A stretch of DNA of 64,000 bases from Rhodococcus sp. 1163 (GCF_002091985.1 NZ_MKKX01000038.1:124001-188000), one strand, 5' to 3'. Counted from the first letter of the stretch, positions 1 through 8,651 are shown. The notes: a model not told the origin generated them from the sequence alone. Translations and numbers: made by a program.

Positions 1-1259
1 GCCTTGCGTTGGCGGTTCTGGATGCAGCCAGACAGATCCCGCGGCGATCGCTCGAAAAGACCGTTTTCCTAGGCGAATTGGCATTGGATGGACGCCTTCG
101 TCCGGTGCGCGGCGTTCTGCCAGGTGTGTTGGCAGTCAAACGGGCGAGGTGGTCACGAGTGGTGGTGCCGATCGCGGCACTGGCAGAAGCAGGTCTTGTC
201 GACGGTATCGAAGTGCTCGGGGCAGGGTCGTTGAAGGAAGTCGTCGAATGGCTCCGGGGGGAAGTCGAATTGAGCCGGCCGATTCCCGGGCAATTCGGGC
301 AAGACGTGGAATATCCGGATATGAGCGAGGTAGTCGGCCAGTCCGAGGCGAGGTGGGCCTTGGAAGTCGCTGCGGCCGGTGCGCATCACGTCATGCTGAC
401 CGGACCTCCGGGAATCGGCAAGACGATGTTGGCACAACGACTTCCAGGAATTCTCCCACCCCTGACCGAATCGGAGGCATTGGAGGTGACCGCAATTCAT
501 TCGGTTGCAGGCCTGTTGACCACAGAGCGGCCGTTGATTTCCTCGCCACCTTTCATCGCGCCTCACCATTCGACGTCGGTGAGCGCGCTCGTGGGCGGTG
601 GAACCGGCATGGCGAAGCCAGGTGCAGTCAGTCGAGCGCACCGGGGCGTCCTCTTCCTCGACGAATGTGCCGAGATGGGTCTGAAAGTACTGGAGGCGTT
701 GAGAACTCCGTTGGAGGACGGCGAGATCAGGATTGCGCGCCGCGATGGCGTGGCTCGGTATCCGGCACGTTTTCAATTGGTGTTGGCTGCGAATCCGTGC
801 CCGTGTGCGCCGGCCAGAAATGCCGATTGTGTTTGTGCGCCGATGGTTCGGCGAAAGTACCTCGGCAAGCTGTCCGGTCCGCTTCTCGACCGCGTCGATC
901 TGCGTATCGCCATGATGGGAGTGGCTACCGGTGCATTGACGGACGAGCTCGGAGAGACCACCGAGCACGTGCGTGCCCGCGTCATCGCGGCACGCGAGCA
1001 GGCAGCCGAACGTTGGCGCGAATACGGGTGGCGGACAAACGCCGAGGTTCCTGGACCTGCGCTGCGGCAGAAGTTCACACTCTCGCGTGAAGCCTTGGTT
1101 CCGGTCGAGAGAGCGCTTCGTAATGGTTCGCTGACCGCCCGAGGTGCCGATCGTGCTCTTCGCGTTTCCTGGACTTTGAACGATCTGGCGGGGGGAGACA
1201 TGCCAGGCATCGGCGAGGTGGGAGCCGCTTTGGACTTTCGAGACAGGGGGACGAGGTGA
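1..1259 (+). CDS. comM: ComM/YifB-family AAA+ ATPase (Mg-chelatase-like), 5' end missing
   Basis: This gene runs in from the left edge: the frame is open to base 1 and reads LALAVLDAARQIP, typical of the family's N-terminal domain. About 419 residues are visible of a family that is usually near 500. The central AAA+ domain has a Walker A (GPPGIGKT, about nt 409-432), the PHHSTS stretch and a Walker B (VLFLDECAEM, about nt 649-678), followed by the Mg_chelatase_C domain. In Vibrio, ComM is a hexameric helicase that aids branch migration of incoming DNA during natural transformation. Its role in actinobacteria is not settled. The stop overlaps the dprA start by 4 bp, so the two are probably translationally coupled, and both are DNA-processing proteins. 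Confidence 0.93.
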   Translation, partial: LALAVLDAARQIPRRSLEKTVFLGELALDGRLRPVRGVLPGVLAVKRARWSRVVVPIAALAEAGLVDGIEVLGAGSLKEVVEWLRGEVELSRPIPGQFGQDVEYPDMSEVVGQSEARWALEVAAAGAHHVMLTGPPGIGKTMLAQRLPGILPPLTESEALEVTAIHSVAGLLTTERPLISSPPFIAPHHSTSVSALVGGGTGMAKPGAVSRAHRGVLFLDECAEMGLKVLEALRTPLEDGEIRIARRDGVARYPARFQLVLAANPCPCAPARNADCVCAPMVRRKYLGKLSGPLLDRVDLRIAMMGVATGALTDELGETTEHVRARVIAAREQAAERWREYGWRTNAEVPGPALRQKFTLSREALVPVERALRNGSLTARGADRALRVSWTLNDLAGGDMPGIGEVGAALDFRDRGTR

Positions 1260-2380
1260 CGACGCACGATCCACGGCGCCTGGCCTGGGCGTACCTCTCT
1301 CGTGTTGCTCAGGGGCCACATCGGGTACTTCGCGACTTCGCAGCCGAGGCAGGTCCCGAAGGTGCCGCCGATGCCGTCTCCCGTGGGGCACTCGGTGAGC
1401 GATTGCAGGTCCGCTCGCATATCGACACTGCACGCGCGGACCTCGATCTTGTTGCATCTCTGGGTGGTCGGCTCATCACCCCCGATGATGACGAGTGGCC
1501 GATGTGGAAACTTCTCGCGTTCGACGGTGCTGGGATGCCGGTGGGCACCGATCAATGTGCGCCGTTGTCCTTGTGGGTTCTCGGCGCAGCTTCCGTGGCG
1601 GAGTTGACCGAGCGAGCCGTGTCGATCGTCGGTACACGTGCCGCCACGGCGTACGGCGAGCACGTGACTGCCGAGATTGCCGGAGATTTGGCAGTCGACG
1701 GCTGGACGGTTTTATCGGGGGCGGCATTCGGGATCGATGCGGCCGCCCATCGAGCTGCATTGGGCGTGGGCGGTTCGACCGTGGCGGTACTCGCGTGCGG
1801 AGTCGACCGAGCATATCCCTCGGGACACTCCCGGTTGCTTCACCGAATAGCACAAACGGGGGCCGTTATCAGTGAGTACGCCCCCGGCACGACGCCGGCC
1901 AAACACCGCTTTCTCGCTCGCAATCGATTGGTCGCAGGCCTCGGGTCGGCTGTGGTCATCGTGGAGGCTGGTTGGCGCAGCGGTGCACGCAACACAGCTG
2001 GGTGGGCTCGCAAACTCGGACGCCCGGTACTTGCAGTTCCGGGTCCAGTGACGTCGGCGGCATCGAAGGGTTGCCACCGGATGATTCGTGAAGGCGAAGC
2101 GCGTTTGGTTGCCGATGCCCACGATGTGGTCGCCGAAGCAGGAATGGCGGGGGAGACCGACGAGGGTAGGCCCTCGATGTTCCGCGATATCGATGCATTG
2201 TCAGAGTCGGCGTTGTTGGTGTACGAGGCGCTACCTGCGACCGGAACTCTTTCGCCGCGTGAGCTTTCCGATGTGTCGTCGTTGCCTCTGACTACTGTTC
2301 GATCGGTATTGCCTCTGTTGGAACTGGACGGGTTCGTAGCAAGTGACGAGACCGGGTGGTCCCGGGTGGTTCGCACGTGA
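1256..2380 (+). CDS. dprA: DNA-processing protein DprA
   Basis: DprA binds single-stranded DNA and loads RecA on it, protecting incoming or recombining strands. The 374-residue protein has an N-terminal region of about 110 residues, then the extended Rossmann (DprA/Smf) domain with the diagnostic runs VSIVGTRAAT, LSGAAFGIDAAAH, ISEYAPG, RFLARNRL and GWRSGARNTA. A winged-helix-like C-terminus covers the last 60 residues (LSPRELSDVSSL). The GTG start lies in the 4-bp GTGA overlap with the comM stop. The comM-dprA pair precedes xerC, as in mycobacteria. The family identity is clear, but a role in natural competence is not implied by the sequence alone. Confidence 0.95.
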   Translation: MTTHDPRRLAWAYLSRVAQGPHRVLRDFAAEAGPEGAADAVSRGALGERLQVRSHIDTARADLDLVASLGGRLITPDDDEWPMWKLLAFDGAGMPVGTDQCAPLSLWVLGAASVAELTERAVSIVGTRAATAYGEHVTAEIAGDLAVDGWTVLSGAAFGIDAAAHRAALGVGGSTVAVLACGVDRAYPSGHSRLLHRIAQTGAVISEYAPGTTPAKHRFLARNRLVAGLGSAVVIVEAGWRSGARNTAGWARKLGRPVLAVPGPVTSAASKGCHRMIREGEARLVADAHDVVAEAGMAGETDEGRPSMFRDIDALSESALLVYEALPATGTLSPRELSDVSSLPLTTVRSVLPLLELDGFVASDETGWSRVVRT

Positions 2381-2413
2381 GCAACCTGGGGAACCACCGG
2401 GAACGGTAGGGTG

Positions 2414-2432
2414 TTAGGTAACACTTACTCCT
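2414..2432 (+). promoter_or_regulatory. Candidate IdeR/DtxR iron box
   Basis: TTAGGTAACACTTACTCCT matches the 19-bp IdeR/DtxR consensus (TWAGGTWAGSCTWACCTWA) at 13 positions, with the left half-site (TTAGGTAA) intact and the right half weaker. It lies 42 bp before the GTG of a siderophore-interacting protein, a classic iron-regulated gene. An overlapping short inverted repeat GTGTT-AGGT-AACAC spans 2411-2424. Confidence 0.6.
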
Positions 2433-2474
2433 CTAGGCAGCAAAACTATGTCAACAGCTCGGAAAGGCTGAAAA

Positions 2475-3245
2475 GTGGCACGACGCAAAACCGTCCTGAC
2501 CGTCCTCCGTACGGAATCACTGACACCGCACATGCAACGGGTGTATCTCGGCGATCCAGGATTCGAGGACTTCCAACCGGTCGACTTCACCGACTCGTAC
2601 GTAAAGCTCGCATTCGGCTCGGAGGACGCGGAAGTCAAGCGCACCTACACGGTGCGCTCTGTCGATGTCGACGCTCGCGAGATTGCGATCGACTTCGTCG
2701 TCCACGGTGACGAGGGCATTGCCGGGCCTTGGGCGGCCAACGCGAAGGCAGGCGACCGCATCGGCCTCTATGGCCCCAACGGCGCTTACAAGCCGCGTCC
2801 AGAGGCGGATTGGCATCTCTTCGCCGGCGACGAATCTGCTATCCCAGCCATCTCCGCTGCGGTCGAGGCACTGCCGGAAGACGCGATTGCGAAGGTGTTC
2901 GTCGAGGTGTCGGACCGCAAGGACGAAATCTATATGGAGACGCTTGCGCTCGTGGACGTCACGTGGATTCACCGCGGGGCCGGTTCCGGCGAGGTCGGTG
3001 ACGACAAGGCCGGGGACAACTCACCGCTGATCGAGGCCGTTCGAAATACCGAATGGCTACCGGGCCAGGCCCAGGTGTTCATTCATGGCGAAGCACAGGC
3101 CGTGATGCACAACCTGCGCGGCTACGTGCGTAAAGACCGAGGTGTTCCTGCTGAGTGGGCTTCGATCTCCGGCTACTGGAGACGCGGACGCACCGAGGAG
3201 ACCTTCCGGGTGTGGAAGCGTGAGTTGGCCGAGGCCGAAGCGTGA
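2475..3245 (+). CDS. Siderophore-interacting FAD-binding protein (ferric-siderophore reductase family)
   Basis: A 256-residue SIP-family protein. These cytoplasmic flavoproteins reduce ferric siderophore complexes so that iron is released after uptake. The N-terminal half is the FAD-binding barrel with an R-x-Y-T signature (KRTYTVR, about residues 55-61) and the run VHGDEGIAGPWA. The C-terminal NAD(P)H-like domain contains LFAGDESAIPAI, FIHGEAQAVM and the family's terminal GYWRRGRTE. Start is GTG at 2475, preceded by GGAAAGG about 8 nt upstream. The IdeR-like box at 2414-2432 suggests repression when iron is sufficient. It corresponds in position to mycobacterial viuB (Rv2895c). The exact siderophore cannot be told from sequence. 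Confidence 0.92.
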   Translation: MARRKTVLTVLRTESLTPHMQRVYLGDPGFEDFQPVDFTDSYVKLAFGSEDAEVKRTYTVRSVDVDAREIAIDFVVHGDEGIAGPWAANAKAGDRIGLYGPNGAYKPRPEADWHLFAGDESAIPAISAAVEALPEDAIAKVFVEVSDRKDEIYMETLALVDVTWIHRGAGSGEVGDDKAGDNSPLIEAVRNTEWLPGQAQVFIHGEAQAVMHNLRGYVRKDRGVPAEWASISGYWRRGRTEETFRVWKRELAEAEA

Positions 3246-3342
3246 CCGGCTAGCGACGGACGTCCTGTCTCGGCGCATGAACAAGGTGAGAGGTCCGGCG
3301 CGGCTGGTTGCTCCCCGGCAGTGCAGCGGTAAGGCTGTGTGA

Positions 3343-4272
3343 ATGGCCGAAGACGAGCTCCCACCGACGCTGCGCGTACACCTCGAGGAGTATGCCGAGC
3401 ATCTCGAGATCGGACGCAACCGATCGGTCAACACCGTGCGTGCATACGTGGCCGATGCAGAGTCGTTGCTCCGTCATCTCATCCGGCGTGACGCGTCGGC
3501 AACGCTGGCCGACCTCGATCTGCGGGTACTCCGGTCCTGGCTGGCGGATCAGGCTCGGCACGGATCCGCTAGAACGTCGATGGCCAGACGCACGTCTTCG
3601 GCCCGTGCCTTCACCGCATGGCTCACTCGTAGTGCCCGCATGACCTCAGATCCAGCGTTGCGTTTGGCAACACCGGCGGTCCGGCGCTCACTGCCTTCGG
3701 TTCTCAAGCAGAGTCAAGCCTCCGAGGCGCTGACCCAGGCCCAATCCGGCGCGGCAGAACTCGATCCACTTGCACTGAGAGATCGCTTGATAGTGGAAAT
3801 GTTGTACGCCACCGGAATCCGAGTCGGCGAGCTGTGCGGACTCGACCTCGACGACATCGATGCCGATCGACGAGTGGTCCGCGTGATCGGAAAGGGTGAC
3901 AAAGAACGTTCGGCACCGTACGGAGTTCCAGCGGCGCACGCCCTCGAGGCCTGGTCGTTGCACGGGCGTCCGGCGTTGAGCAACGATCGTTCGGGACGCG
4001 CGCTGCTGCTGGGTCGCAGAGGCGCCCGTATAGATCCCCGCCAGGCCCGGACGGCTGTGCACGAGGTCGTGTCGGCGGTACCCGGTGCACCCGACATAGG
4101 GCCGCACGGGTTGAGGCACTCCGCGGCCACCCACCTTCTCGAGGGCGGTGCCGATCTTCGGGTGGTACAGGAGTTGCTCGGGCATGCTTCCCTTGCAACC
4201 ACTCAGATCTACACTCACGTGTCGGTGGAGCGATTGCGGGCGGTGCACGACCAAGCGCATCCGCGAGCGTGA
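3343..4272 (+). CDS. xerC: Tyrosine recombinase XerC
   Basis: XerC acts with XerD at the dif site to resolve chromosome dimers. The 309-residue length is standard. The N-terminal SAM-like domain (about residues 1-95) is followed by the catalytic domain. The first catalytic Arg is in GIRVGEL (about residue 160), a Lys is in GKGDKER, the [10 protein letters not shown] box (about 255-264) supplies His and Arg, GHASLATTQ carries the second His, and the nucleophile Tyr is in IYTHVS (about 290). The position next to dprA and before rpsB-tsf is that of the housekeeping xerC, not of a phage or integron integrase, and there are no flanking att-like repeats. It starts at ATG 3343, 97 bp after the SIP gene. 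Confidence 0.95.
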   Translation: MAEDELPPTLRVHLEEYAEHLEIGRNRSVNTVRAYVADAESLLRHLIRRDASATLADLDLRVLRSWLADQARHGSARTSMARRTSSARAFTAWLTRSARMTSDPALRLATPAVRRSLPSVLKQSQASEALTQAQSGAAELDPLALRDRLIVEMLYATGIRVGELCGLDLDDIDADRRVVRVIGKGDKERSAPYGVPAAHALEAWSLHGRPALSNDRSGRALLLGRRGARIDPRQARTAVHEVVSAVPGAPDIGPHGLRHSAATHLLEGGADLRVVQELLGHASLATTQIYTHVSVERLRAVHDQAHPRA

Positions 4273-4412
4273 ACCACCCTTGTCGCGGGCGAGTTTGGTA
4301 GCGTCGTGGCGAAACAAACCGTACGCAAAGTATTGTGTTGCGTAACTGCTGCTCAGTTCGAAAACTGCAATGGAGTCCAAAGCTGAAGTCGAAATCCGGA
4401 TACGGGGGGACC

Positions 4413-5819
4413 GTGGACCGCGAACAACCACAAGGCGCTAGCGCCGCGTGGTCGATCCGTGCCCAGGCGAGTTCTGGTCATCCTTTTCGATCGAACTCGT
4501 CGCCGATCGAGCCGGTGTGGACACAGGCATCGTCCGCAGACTCGGGTTCGCGTAGCGACGAACCCGCGACCGGCGACCGGCAAGTGGCCCCGTGGCAATC
4601 GAGTCGGTCGACCGATCGCCAGGCGCCACCGCGCTACGCTCCACCCTCGCAAGTGGTTCCCGACCCTGCTCGCAACGATCGCGTCGATGACTGGACCCCA
4701 CCGTGGTCGGGTCCTTCTGCCGTCCGTTCCCAGCAGATTCAGCCCGTCAGCGGTCGAGCCCCCAGTAGTCGAACTCCTAGTAGTCGAACCCCCAACGGCT
4801 ATCCGCCCAGCGATCCGGCCTCCGGTGCAACACCGGGACCGAATCAGCCGTTCGGAGCGCAGTACCAGCCGACCAGCCAGGATCTCGCTCCCGACACACT
4901 CCTCAAGCGTCCGCGGCGCACTTCCTCGTCGGGCTGGCGTAAGGGGGTACATCGACTTACCGGTGGGGTGATCAATCCTGGTGAATCGACTGCTGAGGAG
5001 CGCTACCGCAACCAAGTGGAGCGCATAAGGCAACCTGTTCTGGGTGACTATCGCATCGCGTTTCTCTCGCTCAAAGGTGGTGTCGGCAAGACCACGACGA
5101 CCCTGGGCCTCGGTTCGACTTTCGCGTCGCTGCGCGGTGACTGCGTAATCGCGGTAGATGCGAATCCCGATTTCGGAACCCTGGGTGAACGGGTCCCGCG
5201 TCAGACGTCGTCGACGGTGCGCGACCTGCTGGCGGATGCTCCCAACGTTCGACGCTATTCCGACATCCGTGCGCATACCTCGCAAGCGCCGAGTCGATTG
5301 GAAGTTCTTGCCGGGGAACGCGATCCCGCGGCATCGGAAATGTTCGGCGAAGAGGACTATCGTTCCGTCATCGATATGCTCCAGGTCTATTACAACTTGA
5401 TATTGACCGACTGCGGCACGGGCATCATGCACTCGGCGATGAACGGCGTGCTGCAACTGGCAAACGCACTCGTGCTCGTCTCCTCACCCGCTGTCGATGG
5501 CGCGCGTAGCGCAGCGGCCACGCTCGATTGGCTTCAGCTGCACGGTTATGGGCACTTGGTCGAGCGCACGGTGGTCGTGATCAGTTCGGTTCGGCCCGGT
5601 TCGTCGGCGGTCGATATGAACTTGCTGACTCAGCATTTCTTGGAACGGTGCCGCGCAGTGCTCGTCGTACCGTTCGACGAGCATTTGGCCGAGGGTGCCG
5701 TGGTCGATCTGGACCTTCTTCGTCCGCAGACGCGCTCGGCGTTCGTCGAGCTTGCGGCGATGGTGGCCGATGATTTTCCGGCAGCATCCGGACGGCATTC
5801 GGGCCCGAGTTGGCGCTGA
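4413..5819 (+). CDS. MinD/ParA-family ATPase with long disordered N-terminal region
   Basis: I chose GTG 4413 because GGGGGA lies just upstream; the frame is open further upstream to 4335. The 468-residue protein has two parts. The first 190 or so residues are Ser/Pro/Gln-rich, low complexity and probably disordered, with a repeated SSRTP motif. The C-terminal 270 residues form a deviant-Walker P-loop ATPase: LKGGVGKTTTT (about 219-229), AVDANPDFGTLG (about 245-256) and LTDCGTGI for the Walker-B-like region. This architecture resembles actinobacterial ESX-associated MinD-like proteins and chromosome- or polarity-positioning ATPases. No ParB, MinC or ESX partner lies nearby; the neighbours are xerC and a convergent M23-type gene. 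The partner and cargo are unknown. Confidence 0.85.
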   Translation: MDREQPQGASAAWSIRAQASSGHPFRSNSSPIEPVWTQASSADSGSRSDEPATGDRQVAPWQSSRSTDRQAPPRYAPPSQVVPDPARNDRVDDWTPPWSGPSAVRSQQIQPVSGRAPSSRTPSSRTPNGYPPSDPASGATPGPNQPFGAQYQPTSQDLAPDTLLKRPRRTSSSGWRKGVHRLTGGVINPGESTAEERYRNQVERIRQPVLGDYRIAFLSLKGGVGKTTTTLGLGSTFASLRGDCVIAVDANPDFGTLGERVPRQTSSTVRDLLADAPNVRRYSDIRAHTSQAPSRLEVLAGERDPAASEMFGEEDYRSVIDMLQVYYNLILTDCGTGIMHSAMNGVLQLANALVLVSSPAVDGARSAAATLDWLQLHGYGHLVERTVVVISSVRPGSSAVDMNLLTQHFLERCRAVLVVPFDEHLAEGAVVDLDLLRPQTRSAFVELAAMVADDFPAASGRHSGPSWR

Positions 5820-5901
5820 ATCGGGTGCGTCTGGCTCACGCGGATTTGTCCCTCGATTCGTGGGCCCATTCGAATTCGGTTGTACTCGAACCTCGTTCGA
5901 G

Positions 5902-6414
5902 CTAGCTCGCGTGAAGAGGCTTGAGTCGAATCGGTGTGAAGTGGACCAGCGCCAACGGGTCGAGGTACTCCCGGCCTCGTCGCACACCCCAGTGCAGACA
6001 CACTTCCGTGCAGCTGGGATGACCCGGTTCGAGCTTGCCGACGATCTCTGAGGCTCTGACCCGCATCCCGGCGTGGACCGAGGCGGTCACCGGTTCGTAA
6101 GTGGTGCGAAGTCCGCCTGGGTGGTCGATCGAGACCACGGGTTTTCCTGCTACTCGGCCCGCGAACACGACTGTGCCAGGCCCTGCTGCGCGGACTGCCT
6201 GATTGGAGCTCCCTGCCAGGTCGGCGCCGCGATGGCCGGGGAGCCAGTCATGCTCGGGAGGGTCGAAAACGGTGATCACTGCGGGTCGCGGCGACAACGG
6301 CCAGTGAAATGCCTGCGACGGGCTCGGAGGGGAAGCTCCGGACGGGGAGGCGTCGGCCGGGCCGGCGGCGGCCGAGATCAGCGTGATGACGAGGGCTGCT
6401 GCCAGGACTTTCAT
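5902..6414 (-). CDS. Secreted M23-family peptidase-like protein (LytM fold) with altered second motif
   Basis: A 170-residue exported protein. Residues 1-22 form a signal peptide (hydrophobic [19 protein letters not shown]). The LytM/M23 domain follows, with the first zinc motif H-x3-D at His61 and Asp65 (GHRGAD) and a second motif that reads C-L-H-W-G at 139-143. Canonical M23 enzymes have H-x-H here, where the first His acts as base and the second binds zinc. The zinc ligands are kept but Cys139 replaces the catalytic His, so cell-wall endopeptidase activity is uncertain; it may be a binding or activator protein. The location beside rpsB matches mycobacterial Rv2891. It is divergent from rpsB, with a shared 334-bp upstream region. 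Confidence 0.88.
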   Translation of the reverse strand: MKVLAAALVITLISAAAGPADASPSGASPPSPSQAFHWPLSPRPAVITVFDPPEHDWLPGHRGADLAGSSNQAVRAAGPGTVVFAGRVAGKPVVSIDHPGGLRTTYEPVTASVHAGMRVRASEIVGKLEPGHPSCTEVCLHWGVRRGREYLDPLALVHFTPIRLKPLHAS

Positions 6415-6748
6415 GGTATTCAGAATGTCGGTTCAGGCAATTCTTCAGGGTGCAGTTGTACTGCCTGTGGACAGACGGAAAGTTTGTCCACATATCTCGT
6501 CGTCCCTTGACCTCCGCCCTGGTTATGAGCTGCGGCTTTCAGGCCGTACACTGTCGGAGCGACCTGTGCCCGCACGGGTCGACTTCGCGCGTCCGCGTCT
6601 TGAGGCAGCCATTTCGTTAATGGAAGTCACATACCCGGTTGTCGGCGGTCCCACTTTATTTCGAGTGGGTTCGGCAACCAGCGGTCGCCAGGGCAGGGGT
6701 CGAACGACACTCTGCGTCAACCGGCAAATGAAAGCGAGTTATTCAGCC
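6415..6748. promoter_or_regulatory. Divergent intergenic region between the M23 gene and rpsB
   Basis: This 334-bp region, the only gap over 300 bp in the window, must contain promoters for the M23-like gene (minus) and rpsB-tsf (plus). I can see an inverted pair of DnaA-box-like 9-mers at 6466-6492. I see no convincing -35/-10 pair and no recognised leader. The rpsB frame is open through much of it but lacks coding character. Confidence 0.6.
6466..6492. promoter_or_regulatory. Inverted pair of DnaA-box-like 9-mers
   Basis: TTGTCCACA at 6484-6492 is an exact match to the actinobacterial DnaA box. TGTGGACAG at 6466-6474 is its inverse with one mismatch. Eight bases of each arm (6466-6473 and 6485-6492) are perfectly complementary across an 11-nt spacer. 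It could instead be an operator for another dimeric regulator or an RNA hairpin. Confidence 0.45.
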
Positions 6749-7648
6749 ATGGCTGTAGTAACTATGAGGCAGCTGCTCGACAGCGGCACTCACTTCGGAC
6801 ATCAGACCCGTCGTTGGAACCCGAAGATGAAGCGATTCATCTTCACCGACCGCAACGGCATCTACATCATCGACTTGCAGCAGACTCTGACCTTCATCGA
6901 TCAGGCCTACGAGTTCGTCAAGGAAACCGTCGCCCACGGTGGCACGGTTCTGTTCGTCGGCACCAAGAAGCAGGCTCAGGAGTCCATCGCCGCTGAGGCA
7001 ACTCGCGTGGGAATGCCCTACGTGAATCAGCGCTGGCTCGGTGGCATGCTCACCAACTTCCAGACGGTCCACAAGCGTCTCATCCGCCTCAAGGAGCTCG
7101 AGGCAATGGAGCAGACCGGTGGCTTCGAGGGACGCACCAAGAAGGAAATCCTCATGCTGACGCGTGAGATGACCAAGCTGGACCGCACCCTCGGCGGAAT
7201 CCGTGACATGGCCAAGGTTCCCTCGGCCATCTGGATCGTCGACACCAACAAAGAGCACATCGCCGTCGGCGAGGCTCGCAAGCTGAAGATCCCGGTCATC
7301 GCGATCCTGGACACCAACTGCGACCCTGACGTCGTCGACTACCCGATCCCGGGCAACGATGATGCAATCCGCTCCGCAGCACTGCTGACCAAGGTCGTTG
7401 CATCTGCAGTGGCCGAGGGTGTACAGGCTCGTGCGGGTCTCAACACTGCTACCGACGCGAAGCCCGAGGTCGGCGCAGGCGAGCCACTTGCAGAGTGGGA
7501 GCTCGAGCAGCTTGCACAGGCATCGCCCGCAGCGGCTGAGACGCAGGAAGCTGCAGCAGAGGCACCCGTTGCCGATGCTGAGGCGCCTGCCGCGGAAGCA
7601 CCCGCCGCTGATGCGCCTGCCGCAGAAGCACCGGCAACGCAGGCTTGA
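6749..7648 (+). CDS. rpsB: 30S ribosomal protein S2
   Basis: S2 binds the 30S body near the head and is needed for S1 recruitment and mRNA binding. I place the start at ATG 6749 ([19 protein letters not shown]), which matches the S2 N-terminus; the in-frame extension upstream to 6383 is not S2-like. The body is fully conserved ([57 protein letters not shown]). The product is 299 residues, longer than the roughly 255 of many bacteria because of a C-terminal Ala/Pro/Glu-rich tail of about 45 residues, common in actinobacteria. A strong intrinsic terminator separates it from tsf, so tsf expression may depend on partial readthrough or its own promoter. Confidence 0.98.
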   Translation: MAVVTMRQLLDSGTHFGHQTRRWNPKMKRFIFTDRNGIYIIDLQQTLTFIDQAYEFVKETVAHGGTVLFVGTKKQAQESIAAEATRVGMPYVNQRWLGGMLTNFQTVHKRLIRLKELEAMEQTGGFEGRTKKEILMLTREMTKLDRTLGGIRDMAKVPSAIWIVDTNKEHIAVGEARKLKIPVIAILDTNCDPDVVDYPIPGNDDAIRSAALLTKVVASAVAEGVQARAGLNTATDAKPEVGAGEPLAEWELEQLAQASPAAAETQEAAAEAPVADAEAPAAEAPAADAPAAEAPATQA

Positions 7649-7655
7649 TCGATGG

Positions 7656-7694
7656 GGTCCTGATAGGCGTGAACCACGCCTATCAGGACCTTTT
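7656..7694 (+). terminator. Intrinsic terminator between rpsB and tsf
   Basis: A perfect 16-bp inverted repeat (7656-7671 pairing with 7675-7690) has a 3-nt AAC loop and is followed by TTTT. It begins 8 bp after the rpsB stop, so it probably attenuates rpsB transcripts before tsf. Confidence 0.9.
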
Positions 7695-7756
7695 CTGCAG
7701 TATTCGAGAACTTTTATGCTCTGCCCACCCACAGCATTCGAGGAGGCTCGCTCAAC

Positions 7757-8581
7757 ATGGCGAACTACACCGCCGCTGACGTCAAGCGGCTCCGTGAGCT
7801 CACCGGCTCCGGAATGATGGACTGCAAGAACGCTCTAGCCGAGGCCGAGGGAGACTTCGACAAGGCTGTCGAGCAACTACGCATCAAGGGCGCCAAGGAC
7901 GTCGGCAAGCGTGCCGAGCGGTCCACCGCCGAAGGTCTCGTGGTCGCCAAGGGCGGCGTGCTACTCGAGATCAACTCCGAGACCGACTTCGTCGCCAAGA
8001 ACGAAGAGTTCCAGACGTTCGCGAACTCCGTCGCCGCTGTTGCCGCCGAAGGCAAGCCCGCCGACGTCGAGGCCTTGAAGGCACTGAACCTCGACGGAAA
8101 GACCGTGGACGCGGCGCTGGGCGAGCTGTCGGCCAAGATCGGCGAGAAGCTCGAACTCCGACGAGTCGCTTCGTTCGAGGGCCCGGTTGCGATCTACCTG
8201 CACAAGCGCAGCGCGGATCTGCCGCCGGCTGTCGGCGTGATCGTCGAATACACAGGTGAGGGCGAGGCTGCTGCTGAGGCTGCTCGCAGTGCTGCGATGC
8301 AGGTTGCCGCGCTCAAGGCCAAGTACGTCACGCGCGACGAGGTTCCTGAGGACATCGTCGCTTCCGAGCGTCGTATCGCCGAGGAAACCGCTCGCGAAGA
8401 GGGTAAGCCAGAGCAGGCACTCCCGAAGATCATCGAAGGCCGTGTCAACGGATTCTTCAAGGATGTCGTGCTCACCGAGCAGTCCTCGGTTCAGGATTCC
8501 AAGAAGTCCGTGAAGGCGATCCTCGACGATGCCGGCGTCAAGATCACGCGTTTCGCACGGTTCGAGGTCGGCGCAAGCTGA
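7757..8581 (+). CDS. tsf: Elongation factor Ts
   Basis: EF-Ts is the nucleotide exchange factor that regenerates EF-Tu-GTP. The 274-residue protein starts at ATG 7757 behind a GAGGAGG site. The N-terminal UBA-like module carries [22 protein letters not shown], and the conserved core reads [14 protein letters not shown] (EF-Tu contact region). The dimerisation domain ends with [13 protein letters not shown]-like sequence ([12 protein letters not shown]). Length and motifs are typical. It follows rpsB in the near-universal rpsB-tsf order and is itself followed by a terminator at 8609. Confidence 0.98.
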   Translation: MANYTAADVKRLRELTGSGMMDCKNALAEAEGDFDKAVEQLRIKGAKDVGKRAERSTAEGLVVAKGGVLLEINSETDFVAKNEEFQTFANSVAAVAAEGKPADVEALKALNLDGKTVDAALGELSAKIGEKLELRRVASFEGPVAIYLHKRSADLPPAVGVIVEYTGEGEAAAEAARSAAMQVAALKAKYVTRDEVPEDIVASERRIAEETAREEGKPEQALPKIIEGRVNGFFKDVVLTEQSSVQDSKKSVKAILDDAGVKITRFARFEVGAS

Positions 8582-8608
8582 TCGCGGATACCGAGCAAAT
8601 TTTTTGAG

Positions 8609-8651
8609 GTTGCCGTTCGCTCGACTCCGGTCGAGCGGACGGCAACTTTTT
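8609..8651 (+). terminator. Intrinsic terminator after tsf
   Basis: GTTGCCGT and CGCTCGAC (8609-8616, 8618-8625) pair with GTCGAGCG and ACGGCAAC (8630-8637, 8639-8646), with one internal mismatch, a TCCG loop and a TTTTT tail at 8647-8651. It ends the rpsB-tsf unit. Confidence 0.88.

Noticed and set aside
3343-4272. Integrase of a mobile element
   Set aside because: The recombinase is in the conserved dprA-xerC-rpsB order and has no flanking att-like repeats or cargo, so it is the housekeeping XerC.
5885-5901. SOS-box lookalike CTCGAACCTCGTTCGAG
   Set aside because: The mycobacterial-type SOS box needs a 4-nt spacer between CGAAC and GTTCG. Here it is 3 nt, and the site is between two convergent gene ends, so it is more likely a small hairpin.
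6507-6552. Possible rpsB promoter (TTGACC at 6507 with TATGAG or TACACT downstream)
   Set aside because: TATGAG is only 11 bp and TACACT 34 bp from the TTGACC, so neither spacing is usable for a standard promoter.
6383-6748. In-frame upstream extension of rpsB
   Set aside because: S2 homology begins exactly at ATG 6749. The extension has no conservation and covers the regulatory region.
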